64,000 nucleotides of DNA from Oscillospiraceae bacterium. Its GTDB lineage: Bacteria; Bacillota; Clostridia; Oscillospirales; Acutalibacteraceae. The position numbers were made by a program, and so were the translations under genes. Positions 53,551 to 62,000 of the stretch are shown here, piece after piece (position 1 is the first letter of the stretch; the number at the start of each line of letters is the position of its first letter). The stretch spans positions 1 through 64,000 of the forward strand of contig JAISGQ010000005.1 in the NCBI GenBank assembly GCA_031262985.1, written 5' to 3'. The notes under the pieces were generated by a model. The model saw only the letters and a list, made by a program, of their open reading frames with translations. It was not told the origin of the DNA and made no database searches.

Positions 53551-55185
53551 ATGAACAGAATGAAAGGTAAGCTGAAGGTGTGGCTTGTGGTCACGTTGTG
53601 CCTTGCTTTAGTGGCGTTCTCCCTCCCGATACTAACCGCCACCTTCAACGCGGAGGCGGAAGGTCCCGTGGTCATCCTCCTCGACCCCGGTCACGGAGGT
53701 CCTGATTTCGGCGCGATAAACAAGGCGGCGGGACTTTATGAATCGGAAATAAATCTCGCCATAGCAAAGGCGTGCAAGGAGGAGCTTGAACGCTACGCCA
53801 ATGTGCAGGTGTTTATGACCCACACAGGGCTTTCCCATGAGAGGGAGAAGCTCAGCCTCTCCAGCCGCGTCAACATGGCGTACAGCGTAGGCGCGGACAT
53901 ACTCATCAGTCTGCACACAAACGCGTCCACGTCCAACTCCGCGAACGGTTCGGAGATTTACGTCTCTAAGAGTACATATAAGAGCGAGTACAATCAAAAG
54001 AGCACCGACCTTGCAATCTGCTTCTTGCGCCGGTTTAAGGACATGGGCATGAATATCAGAGGAGTCAAAACCAGACTGAGCAACGGTTCGAGACAGTACG
54101 TACACTCCGACGGAACAAGGGAAGTGGGCGACTACTACGCGGTTATCGGCGACACAATACGCAAGTACGCCATCCCGGGCATACTTGTCGAACACGGCTT
54201 TATTGTGGGAGACGCCAACCACCTCAACACACCGGAAAAGCTCAAGGCGTTCGGTATTGCCGATGCTACCGCAATAGCCGAATACTACGGCTTGCGTCTC
54301 CGCTCCGAGTCGGATACTGAGGAGGAGGTAAGCAGCAGTGATGAGCCGGTCGAGCCTCCTGTTATCGTGACCGATTCCCAGCGGGAAGAGGCGGTTTCCG
54401 TATCCGAGATGATTTTGGCACTCCCCGCCGAGGTGGATTTTTCTGCGGAGGAGAAGATAGTCGCTGCACGTGCGGCATACGAGGGTCTGACCTATGACGA
54501 AAAAAGAGTTATCGAAAGTGATGTGACCGAACAGCTCTACCACACTGTCATACAGCTTGAGTATCTGAGAAACCCCGTCAGACTGAGTGCGGACGATAAC
54601 GAGGACATTTTCATCAATCGCATAAACTCAACTCTCACGGGAATAGACGCGCTTTCGTTTGATTCTAAGGGGACTACGGCGGACACGCTTATCTCCCTTC
54701 TCAGCGTGCATTTTGACGAGCAGTCAATTTCGGAGAACGCCGTTAAGCAGGCAAGACAGCGGCTTACAGACGCAATCCTCGGCGGCATGGAGTTCGAGAA
54801 CACCGAAAGCATCTCACTTGACGAAGACGAAGTTGCCGCACTCGCCGCAGAGATTGAGAATGAAATAAGAAACAGCACATACAAAATAGTGCTGACCGAC
54901 CGCGATTCGAAACCTGTAAAGGGGAGCGGCTTTGCGGCTACCGGCTATGCCGTACAGCTCCTTTGCAACGATGAGGTAATAGACAGCGCGACTATCATCA
55001 TATTCGGAGACCTCAGCGGAGACGGAATAATTGATTCTCTCGACGAGCTGATGATAGACAGACACCTCCAAGGCGTTGAGTCTTTAGATGGAGTTGCCCT
55101 TCAGGCTGCCGACATGAACAATGACGGATACATCAACCTGCTTGACGAGGACATTCTTTCAAGGAAGATTGTCGCGGGAAAATAA
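53551..55185 (+). CDS. N-acetylmuramoyl-L-alanine amidase with C-terminal dockerin
   Basis: A 544-residue secreted protein. A signal peptide (about 1-35) is followed by an Amidase_3 catalytic domain (about 38-250): LLDPGHGGPDFGA with the first zinc His, LYESEINLAIA with the zinc Glu, LISLHTNAS with the second His, and ILVEHGF with the catalytic Glu. It should cleave the bond between MurNAc and the stem peptide. A roughly 230-residue region of mostly helical, acidic character follows. Residues about 486-544 form a dockerin: GDLSGDGIIDSLDELMIDRH and AADMNNDGYINLLDED are the two calcium-binding F-hand repeats. The genes on both sides encode membrane cohesin-like proteins, suggesting docked delivery of the amidase. 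SD is weak. Confidence 0.92.
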   Translation: MNRMKGKLKVWLVVTLCLALVAFSLPILTATFNAEAEGPVVILLDPGHGGPDFGAINKAAGLYESEINLAIAKACKEELERYANVQVFMTHTGLSHEREKLSLSSRVNMAYSVGADILISLHTNASTSNSANGSEIYVSKSTYKSEYNQKSTDLAICFLRRFKDMGMNIRGVKTRLSNGSRQYVHSDGTREVGDYYAVIGDTIRKYAIPGILVEHGFIVGDANHLNTPEKLKAFGIADATAIAEYYGLRLRSESDTEEEVSSSDEPVEPPVIVTDSQREEAVSVSEMILALPAEVDFSAEEKIVAARAAYEGLTYDEKRVIESDVTEQLYHTVIQLEYLRNPVRLSADDNEDIFINRINSTLTGIDALSFDSKGTTADTLISLLSVHFDEQSISENAVKQARQRLTDAILGGMEFENTESISLDEDEVAALAAEIENEIRNSTYKIVLTDRDSKPVKGSGFAATGYAVQLLCNDEVIDSATIIIFGDLSGDGIIDSLDELMIDRHLQGVESLDGVALQAADMNNDGYINLLDEDILSRKIVAGK

Positions 55186-55223
55186 TCTGATACTGATTCT
55201 CGATTGAAAACTGTGCAAAAATC

Positions 55224-55491
55224 AGATGGTGTCTACACAATTTAAAATGCTCGGATTTCGAGCAAATTTTTGTGGTAGATATACTAAATTAACAAGAAAA
55301 CAATCAAGCCTCCACGGGCGAAAATCGCACAAATCAGGGCTTTTAGCCCGTGTTTTCTTGTTGTTTTCTAAGTTAATTAACTATAAGGCGAATTTTTGAA
55401 AGCATAATTGGTTTATGGTAAGAAAATTCAACGAAGTATAGCCAAAAATTTGCCAAAATGCGGGCGTTCTTCACTTGTGTAGACACCATCT
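55224..55491. mobile_element. 268-bp element with 17-bp perfect terminal inverted repeats (MITE-like)
   Basis: AGATGGTGTCTACACAA at 55224-55240 is exactly inverted at 55475-55491. Inner flanks also pair imperfectly (GCAAATTTTTG near both ends). Copy C of the dispersed palindromic element occupies the centre. No coding frame is plausible, so it would be non-autonomous. It fills most of the 390-bp spacer before the second cohesin-like gene. Confidence 0.65.
55280..55385 (-). repeat. Dispersed palindromic element, copy C
   Basis: Read on the minus strand it starts TATAGTTAATTAACTTAG, has CACGGGCTAAAA pairing with TTTTCGCCCGTG, then GGAGGCTTGATTG, and ends TTGTTAATTTAGTATA. It is close to copy D at 62942-63046. 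Confidence 0.85.
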
Positions 55492-55575
55492 AAGGGGAAA
55501 GCTTCTGACAGCGGGGGTTCTCCGCGGATTTTTGCCTGCCGTTTTATGAGAGATTAGAATGAGGGAGATTTATCA

Positions 55576-56988
55576 GTGACCAAAAGTAAAAGCTTAATCA
55601 AACTATCCATGACTGCGTTGCTTATTTTCGCGTTTGTTGCGGCGGCGTTTTTCTCCGATGGAGCAAAGTTTCCGCTCGACACTTCGGCGGCGGACGCGTC
55701 ACCTGTTTTCAGCTTGAGTGTGGATAAATCCACAGCTTCTCAGGGCGACACGGTTACGGTTACGTTTGCCGTTAAAAACAACACGAATATGCCTGTTACC
55801 TCCTTCAGCGGACGCATTACCTACAACAAGAATTATTATCAGTATATGTATTTTGATTACATATCATCGATGAACGGCACTGTTCAGTCGGATAACAGCA
55901 GCGATTATATTACGAACAATTCCGTGAAATTTGTCTTTTCAGATCCTTCAAAAAAGCTTATCCCCAATAATGGAGCAACCATTTCTTTCTTCAAGGTTGT
56001 TTTTCAGGTTTTAGACAATGCCCCTGTGGGCAATCCGTATTTCGGCGGCTTTATTGACGACTGCTACGGCACGAATGAGTCCGATAACGACATTGCCTAC
56101 ACTAACCTAACTCCCGTTGTGCAAAAGAGCATAACCATAAAAACAACAACCACTACAAGAGCGACTACCACTACCACACGAACCACAACCACAAAAACTA
56201 CGACTACAACTACCACAAAAGCGACTACCAGCACAAACGCGATTATCGCGCCGGCAAAAAGCGCGAATTTGCAGTCCTTGCAGATATCGCCAGGCACATT
56301 GCAGCCGGAGTTTAATCCGAACAACGTGGCATACTCTGTCACTGTGCCGTATGAGGTTGAGGAGATGCGGATTTTCGCCGTCTCCGCCGACAACGCCGCG
56401 TTTGTCGTGGGAAACGGCACAAAGCCGCTCGCTGTGGGCGTCAACATATTCACTATTACAGTCACCGCCACAGACGGCACTCAGAAGGAGTACGGCTTGG
56501 TTGTCACAAGAGAAGCTCAGCCGGAAAGCTCCTCATCCGAGGAGGTGTCCTCCGATGAACTTTCATCCGACACCGAGAGCGGGGAGGAGGAGTCCTCCCT
56601 CTACATCATCGACTCCTCCTTAAATGATATGCTGGGAGTGGACGACCGCCTCTCCGGCAATGAGGACGACGGCAACACACTTCAGGGCAGTCCTATTAAA
56701 ATAGTGGGAATTATTTTCGCCGAAATCGCGCTCTTCTTCTTCGGATTCCTCTCGGGCTTCTATATCGACAAGGCGAATAAGCAGAAGCGGGAGGCGGAGG
56801 CACGCGCCCGCCGAAGCAGGAGGAGTCAACCACCTCGCCGCAAGGAGACCTACTACCAAGAACCCGAGGAATACGAGGAGTATGAGGAAGAGGACGAAGA
56901 CGAGTACGAGGAGTACGAAGAGGAGTACGAGGACGACGAGGAAGAAGAATACGAAGACGAGGATGACGACGACTACTATTACAGCTGA
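55576..56988 (+). CDS. Membrane-anchored cohesin-like protein 2
   Basis: A 470-residue paralogue-like protein with the same order as the gene at 52149. A signal peptide (1 to about 36) precedes a cohesin-like domain (about 42-190: LSVDKSTASQGDTVTVTFAV, SFSGRITYNKNYYQYMYFDY, a later VGNPYFGGFIDD), a Thr/Arg/Lys-rich linker (about 190-220), a cadherin-like domain (about 230-312: LQSLQISPGTLQPEFNPNNV, GTQKEYGLVVTR), an S/E/D linker, a TM helix (about 378-398) and a basic then extremely acidic, Tyr-rich cytoplasmic tail of about 60 residues. The GTG start has GAGGGAG eight bases upstream. It likely displays a dockerin-binding module at the cell surface. Confidence 0.82.
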   Translation: MTKSKSLIKLSMTALLIFAFVAAAFFSDGAKFPLDTSAADASPVFSLSVDKSTASQGDTVTVTFAVKNNTNMPVTSFSGRITYNKNYYQYMYFDYISSMNGTVQSDNSSDYITNNSVKFVFSDPSKKLIPNNGATISFFKVVFQVLDNAPVGNPYFGGFIDDCYGTNESDNDIAYTNLTPVVQKSITIKTTTTTRATTTTTRTTTTKTTTTTTTKATTSTNAIIAPAKSANLQSLQISPGTLQPEFNPNNVAYSVTVPYEVEEMRIFAVSADNAAFVVGNGTKPLAVGVNIFTITVTATDGTQKEYGLVVTREAQPESSSSEEVSSDELSSDTESGEEESSLYIIDSSLNDMLGVDDRLSGNEDDGNTLQGSPIKIVGIIFAEIALFFFGFLSGFYIDKANKQKREAEARARRSRRSQPPRRKETYYQEPEEYEEYEEEDEDEYEEYEEEYEDDEEEEYEDEDDDDYYYS

Positions 56989-57053
56989 TTGAGCTGAAAC
57001 TACGGTTACTGTCACGCTGATTGAGCCGAAATTATCCTGACGAATTGACACAA

Positions 57054-57092
57054 AATGCAGACACATGGTGAAAATCATGCACTGTCTGCATT
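57054..57092 (+). terminator. Hairpin after cohesin-like gene 2
   Basis: AATGCAGACA/TGTCTGCATT, 10-bp stem with a long loop, followed by GCTGTTTTA. Confidence 0.5.
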
Positions 57093-57135
57093 GCTGTTTT
57101 ACGGTATTTTAAAATAACTGCAAAGGAATGAAAAT

Positions 57136-60100
57136 ATGACGCGCTTTCTGAAAATCCTGTTACCTACCGCGCTTTTCCTGCTTCTATTTGTAGTGTTTTC
57201 AGGTCACACAGCCTATGCCGCCTCCTCTGTCAGAGTGACCTCCGACAGAGAGCTTGCCGTTGCGCTTAAAGACAAAAACGTGAGCGAGATAAATATAGAG
57301 TACACAGACGCGGTTATTTTTGAGAAAGTTTCCATATCAAGACCGCTTAAAATCACGGGAAATAAAGCGGTTATCTCCAATTCGGGCGACGGATTTATCG
57401 AGGTGCAGACAAAAGGCACGCTCGAACTCCAAAACATCACCATAGCCGGAGTAGAGGACTACCTCATTCGTTCCTCCGGCAAAGTAGTCCTTTCAGGCGG
57501 TATCGTTATCAATAAAAATTTCGGCATACTTATACTCGCCCCGGGGAGTATGGAGAGTGACGGAAGTGCGGTCACGGCGACCTCCTCCGTTACAACCGCA
57601 GTAGGAGTAACCACATCCGGCGGCGAGGTTTCCCTTACGGGCATAAAACTTAGCGGAGGAAAGCCTGCGGGCGACCTTATCTTCATCTATCGCTCGAAGG
57701 GGACGCTTGTCTTTCGCGGAAGCTCTGAAATAATCTCCCCCGATGGAAACGCAATTAGGTCGGCTGTTGGGTATGACGACGACCAATCGGTGAGGATAGC
57801 CGAAAACGCCTCTCTGAGAGTAATCGCGGAGAAGGCGACCAACGACGACGGCTTCGCCGCCGCCGTTTTCATCCCCGAGCTGTCGTTTTCAATGGATGCG
57901 AAATCGACGCTGGAGGTAACAGGCAGCTACTCGGGGCTTTCCGTTTCCTCCCTCACGGCGGCACAGGGATGCACGATAAACGCCATGAACACAATAGAGA
58001 GCAATGTCACAAGATTGCTCCACGAAACGGGAGCGGTGACAATATACCAAAAGTCCTCCTCCATAGGAGCGGACAGCAACCTCATTTTAAGAGGGGCAGA
58101 GGGCATTGTGCTTCGCGGGAGCAGTGACCTTTCTCTGGGCAACAATTGCATTGTCTACAGCGCGCTTTCCTCCTCCGGTGTAGGAGATGCGATACACGCA
58201 AAGGGAGGAAAAGTATCAATAGGTGCTAACTGCCGCTTTGACGGATACGCTCCCGGGAGAATAATTTTCGCCGCTAAGGACATCACTGTGGGAGAAGAAA
58301 CCGCCTTCTCCTCCGAAAATACGAGCTATCCCTCAATGGGCGGGCTGTACTCCGACGCGTCTGTTACCCTCCAAAACAGCAGTATGAAGGTGAACAATCT
58401 CACCGCCGACGGCTACGCGCTGTACGCAGACGGCTCTGTTTACTTAAAAAATTCCTCCAAGCTCGACATACTCGGCGGAGGCGGCATCTGGAGCAAGGGG
58501 GACGCGGTGATAGAAAGCGGCTGTGAGGTAAAGCTGTCGGGTATGACAAAATACGGGATATATGCTAAGGGGAAGGTAGTCGCAGGGGAGCTGAGTACTC
58601 TCTTTATAGACTCCTTCGGCACGTGCATTTATTCGGGAAAGTCGATTGAGTTCCTGCAGGGGAGCAAGGCGACGCTCTCCGTCTCCGCGCTCGAGCCTGC
58701 TGTAGAGCTTGACGCAAAGAGCGGTGAGGAGGGGTATGTCCTGCTGTCGGGAGCAGAGGTCGATTTGTCGGGGACAAACTCCTCGAACGCCCAGCGCGGA
58801 GGTTTGCTGTTTTTAAACGGCAATCTGACGGTGGAGAACCACTCGCATCTCCGCGTCAAGTCGCCCGCCTCCTTCGGTATATACGTAGATGAGGGCGGCA
58901 TTTTCGCAAAATCCGGAGGGTCTGTGCAGTCGAGTGCAGGCTGCGGAATCTATATAGACAGCGGCAACTGCGAGGTGTCGGGCGGCGCGTCGCTCTACTG
59001 CATGGGGTCGCTTGATTCGGGAATCAGAATACAGGACGGCTCGCTTAGCGTCTCCGAGGCTGAAATTGTAGCGCAGGGCGGCAGATTCGGCGCGGAGCTT
59101 TTGGGAAAGGGCGACATTTTGCTCCGCAAGCCAACCTATTACGACATAAGAAGCACGGAGTTTAACAGCGTTTTCATAGATAACGGCAAGCTCTCCGTCA
59201 CCGACACGGCGTTCTCCGCGTGGTATCGCAAGGACGGAGTGAGAAACGAAAACACATGGTGGCAGGACGGGGCAAACGGCATAGACTTCTTTGAAATCCA
59301 CACAAAGCTGACCCCCGACCGCTTGATGTACGCAGATTATACCTCCGCAGCCTCGGCGGTGTCGCAGAATTACGCGGGCGGCTCTCCCAAAGCATTTGAC
59401 GGCATGGCGGAGAATATATCGGCGTGGAATCCCTATGACTGCACAAGAATCGCGCCATTCATGACGCGTCCTGTCGCACTCTCGAACCTCTACTACCTCC
59501 CCGCCGGAAAATCCTTCTCGTGGATGCTTAGCGGCAGGAGCGTGCAGGGGGGAGGAGAAAAATTCGCCGTCTCCTCCATACTCGGCGAGGGGAATATCTA
59601 TCTGAGTGAGGACGGCAAATTTACCTACTCCGCGCCGCTTGCCACAAGAGGAGTGCAGACCTTTGAGTTTACCGTAACAGGCTCAGACGGAGCAGTTTCG
59701 CTGCCTGCGTCGCTTAAAATAAACGTAACAAAATCAAAGCCCCCCGCCGCCTACACCTCCACCTTTGAGGTGCGAACCAATGCGGAGCTTCTGTCGGCTG
59801 TCACCGTCACCGATTTTGACGGGATGATTAACAATGTCGAGGTAGTGGACAAGCCGACGTTTGGAGAGCTTATTATGTCCTCCGACGGGCAGTTTAAATA
59901 TGTGCCGGAGACAGGCTTTGCGGGGACGGATTATTTCACCTACGTTGCAGTTGACAACGACGGCGACAAAAGCTCGCTGGCAACCGCCACCATCCTCGTC
60001 GGGCAGACGAGGTACTGCGCCGCCTTCAACGCAACTCACTTAGCTGCGAGGGATGAGGTAATCACAGCCGGCTTCGACTACCGAGCGACTGCTCTGCCGG

Positions 60101-60753
60101 CGAACAATCAGGAGGCGACGCCCGCCGAAATAGCCGATGTAGTTATAACGCAAATGTCGCTCTACGGGACGTTTGAGGCGGATAACGGCGGCTACTCCTA
60201 CACTCCCTATGAGGATTTCGCGGGAACGGACACCATTAAATTTAAGCTAAAATTTTCTGACAAGACCGAGAGCGAGGAGGCGATAATAAGCATTATCACC
60301 ATCCCCAGCCAGAAGCCTTCGGTTTTCGACTACTCGCTTGAGTGCATAAAGAACCGCACTCTTTCAGAAAAACTGACCGCCGACGATATGGACGGCACTG
60401 TGGCGAAATATGAGATTACAGCTCTGCCGTCAAATGGAACTATCGAGCTTGACACGACTACGGGCGAGTTTGTCTATGAGCCGAGCCGCGGCTACACAGG
60501 CGCGGACAGCTTCTCGTTCGCCGTGTACGACAACGAGGGGCTGCGGAGCAACGAGGCGAGCGTCTCGGTGGAGGTGAAAACCCTCACTCAATCCCTTCGC
60601 GATTCGGGGAAGTACTTCGCCGCGGTGGTGTTTGTGGTTTTAGGAGTGTTAGCAGTTATAGTATTCCTCGCGCTTTTGGCCGTGCATATTGTGAGGAAGC
60701 GAAAGGACGAGGAGCGGGAGTACAGAAGACAGATGAAAAAGAAACTTCACTGA
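57136..60753 (+). CDS. Membrane-anchored beta-helix surface protein with cadherin-like domains
   Basis: A 1205-residue protein. A signal peptide (1 to about 29, ending TAYAAS) precedes a right-handed beta-helix-like region (about 30-720) made of short repeats such as GYALYADGSVYLKNSSKLDI, GGIWSKGDAVIESG and GIYAKGKVV. Residues about 790-1150 hold three Ig/cadherin-like (VCBS- or Big_9-like) units, with QFKYVPETGFAGTDYFTYVA and EFVYEPSRGYTGADSFSFAV as clear copies. A TM helix near 1160-1185 and a basic tail (RKRKDEEREYRRQMKKKLH) end it. Beta-helix proteins often bind or process polysaccharide, but no catalytic motif is seen. AAAGGA lies eight bases upstream. Its position suggests a part in the same surface system as the cohesin and dockerin genes. 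Confidence 0.82.
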   Translation: MTRFLKILLPTALFLLLFVVFSGHTAYAASSVRVTSDRELAVALKDKNVSEINIEYTDAVIFEKVSISRPLKITGNKAVISNSGDGFIEVQTKGTLELQNITIAGVEDYLIRSSGKVVLSGGIVINKNFGILILAPGSMESDGSAVTATSSVTTAVGVTTSGGEVSLTGIKLSGGKPAGDLIFIYRSKGTLVFRGSSEIISPDGNAIRSAVGYDDDQSVRIAENASLRVIAEKATNDDGFAAAVFIPELSFSMDAKSTLEVTGSYSGLSVSSLTAAQGCTINAMNTIESNVTRLLHETGAVTIYQKSSSIGADSNLILRGAEGIVLRGSSDLSLGNNCIVYSALSSSGVGDAIHAKGGKVSIGANCRFDGYAPGRIIFAAKDITVGEETAFSSENTSYPSMGGLYSDASVTLQNSSMKVNNLTADGYALYADGSVYLKNSSKLDILGGGGIWSKGDAVIESGCEVKLSGMTKYGIYAKGKVVAGELSTLFIDSFGTCIYSGKSIEFLQGSKATLSVSALEPAVELDAKSGEEGYVLLSGAEVDLSGTNSSNAQRGGLLFLNGNLTVENHSHLRVKSPASFGIYVDEGGIFAKSGGSVQSSAGCGIYIDSGNCEVSGGASLYCMGSLDSGIRIQDGSLSVSEAEIVAQGGRFGAELLGKGDILLRKPTYYDIRSTEFNSVFIDNGKLSVTDTAFSAWYRKDGVRNENTWWQDGANGIDFFEIHTKLTPDRLMYADYTSAASAVSQNYAGGSPKAFDGMAENISAWNPYDCTRIAPFMTRPVALSNLYYLPAGKSFSWMLSGRSVQGGGEKFAVSSILGEGNIYLSEDGKFTYSAPLATRGVQTFEFTVTGSDGAVSLPASLKINVTKSKPPAAYTSTFEVRTNAELLSAVTVTDFDGMINNVEVVDKPTFGELIMSSDGQFKYVPETGFAGTDYFTYVAVDNDGDKSSLATATILVGQTRYCAAFNATHLAARDEVITAGFDYRATALPANNQEATPAEIADVVITQMSLYGTFEADNGGYSYTPYEDFAGTDTIKFKLKFSDKTESEEAIISIITIPSQKPSVFDYSLECIKNRTLSEKLTADDMDGTVAKYEITALPSNGTIELDTTTGEFVYEPSRGYTGADSFSFAVYDNEGLRSNEASVSVEVKTLTQSLRDSGKYFAAVVFVVLGVLAVIVFLALLAVHIVRKRKDEEREYRRQMKKKLH

Positions 60754-60787
60754 GTATGGCAAATTCATTTTGCCATACTCAGTGAAG
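60745..60787 (+). terminator. Terminator overlapping the stop of the beta-helix gene
   Basis: A perfect 19-bp stem (60745-60763 and 60769-60787) includes the TGA stop codon. Its core GGCAAATTCATTTTGCC resembles the hpf terminator. Confidence 0.75.
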
Positions 60788-60851
60788 GAGTTAAGTGCCA
60801 TGAAATAAAATTTCGTGATGTGGAGTGCTGCGCCAACTGCCGCGCCAATCC

Positions 60852-61253
60852 CTAATCGCTCATCAGCTTGACATAATACTTCCTGTCTCTCGGACCGTCA
60901 AACTCGAGGAAGTATATATTCTGCCATATCCCGAGCAGAGGCCACCCCTCGTCGATAATGACGTTGAGCTGACTGCCCGTCATGCTTGAGCGTATGTGAG
61001 CGTAGGAGTTTCCCTCGGAGTGGGCGTAGTCCTTCGAATCGGGAAATGCACGCTCCAGCCCGAGAAGAATATCCTTTCCCACATTTATGTCGGTGTTTTC
61101 GTTCATAGTGAGGGCGGCAGTTGTATGAGGACAGAAAATGACCGCCAGCCCCGACTCTATTCCGCCGGATTTTATAGCGTCCGTCACCTCTTTTGTGATG
61201 TTGTATACACCTGTTGTTTCGGTTCTGAGTGTAAATTCTATAAGAGTACCCAT
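60852..61253 (-). CDS. yjbQ: YjbQ/UPF0047 family protein
   Basis: A 133-residue protein of the UPF0047 family. GLAVIFCPHTTAALTMNEN and SYAHIRSSMTGSQLNVIID, with the trimer active-site His and Asp residues, followed by LGIWQNIYFLEFDGPRDRKY, are diagnostic. Some members have weak thiamine-phosphate synthase activity; the physiological role is not settled. AAAGGCGG precedes the ATG. Confidence 0.93.
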   Translation of the reverse strand: MGTLIEFTLRTETTGVYNITKEVTDAIKSGGIESGLAVIFCPHTTAALTMNENTDINVGKDILLGLERAFPDSKDYAHSEGNSYAHIRSSMTGSQLNVIIDEGWPLLGIWQNIYFLEFDGPRDRKYYVKLMSD

Positions 61254-61367
61254 AATTACCGCCTTTCTTATGCTACACCAAATTATTGCTACACCAAACT
61301 ACGTTACTACACTGATTATATCGCAATTATGCTCGTTTGTAAATTAAATTTACAGGAGGCGATTAAA

Positions 61368-61811
61368 ATTACCATAAAGAAGAAGCTGAGTATCCTGACC
61401 GTGTTGTGTGCGGTACTGTGTCTGATAGCTGTTTTGTCGAATACTTTAGGCGATATCAGCACAGACACCGTCACAATAAACCCCAGCAAATACGAGCCGC
61501 AGTACTTCCTCTCCGACAGCACAGAAAGTAGGGGAGAGGGAGGAGGAGAGACCGGCGGCGGGGAGGTCAACTCAGGCGAGGAGGACAATAGCAGTAGGGA
61601 AAACGGTGAGGAAACGGACAAAATCAACATAAACACAGCCACCGCAGAACAGCTTGCCGACTTCCTCCCGGGAATCGGTCCGGTGAAGGCGAAAAGCATA
61701 GTGGAGTACCGCGAGTCGGTTGGCAAATTCAACTCCGTCTCGGAGCTTATTGAGGTGAGCGGAATCGGTCAGGCTACGCTTGACAAAATCGCGCCGTACT
61801 GCACGGTTTAG
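61368..61811 (+). CDS. ComEA-like helix-hairpin-helix protein (probable ATT start)
   Basis: A membrane-anchored protein of about 147 residues: a TM or signal anchor (LSILTVLCAVLCLIAVLSN), an S/E/G-rich linker, and a C-terminal helix-hairpin-helix domain (ININTATAEQLADFLPGIGP and a second HhH) that binds DNA, as in ComEA for DNA uptake. The best ribosome binding site, AGGAGG at 61354-61359, is eight bases before an ATT codon at 61368, and no ATG, GTG or TTG lies near it in frame. The nearest upstream in-frame ATG is at 61330 without an SD and would put the SD inside the coding region. No other com genes are in the window. Confidence 0.8.
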   Translation: MTIKKKLSILTVLCAVLCLIAVLSNTLGDISTDTVTINPSKYEPQYFLSDSTESRGEGGGETGGGEVNSGEEDNSSRENGEETDKININTATAEQLADFLPGIGPVKAKSIVEYRESVGKFNSVSELIEVSGIGQATLDKIAPYCTV

Positions 61812-61825
61812 GGAGCGGCAGCAAT

Positions 61826-61998
61826 AAGAGCAACGCGGCGGCAATTTTAGAGGAACAGCTCAAACGCAAGCACGCCCCTGCATGATTGGCATCGGCGCGA
61901 TGTGCGACCCGTATATTCCGTTGGAGGACGAGCTTCGCCTGCCCCGCCAATGCCTTGAAATCATCGAGCGGCAGTTGTCGCTGTTTGAGGGAGTTTGA
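61826..61998 (+). pseudogene. Decayed partial copy of the SplB-related radical SAM gene
   Basis: The remnant matches 46780-46925 (AAEILEEQLKRKRRPCMIGT to IEAIERH), with one base missing near 61880 (frameshift), and then jumps to the last codons (RQISLFDEW-like, RQLSLFEGV). The join lies at GAGCGGCA, present at both sites in the intact gene, consistent with a microhomology deletion. The N-terminal radical SAM cysteines are absent, so it cannot be active. Confidence 0.85.
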
Positions 61999-62000
61999 AT

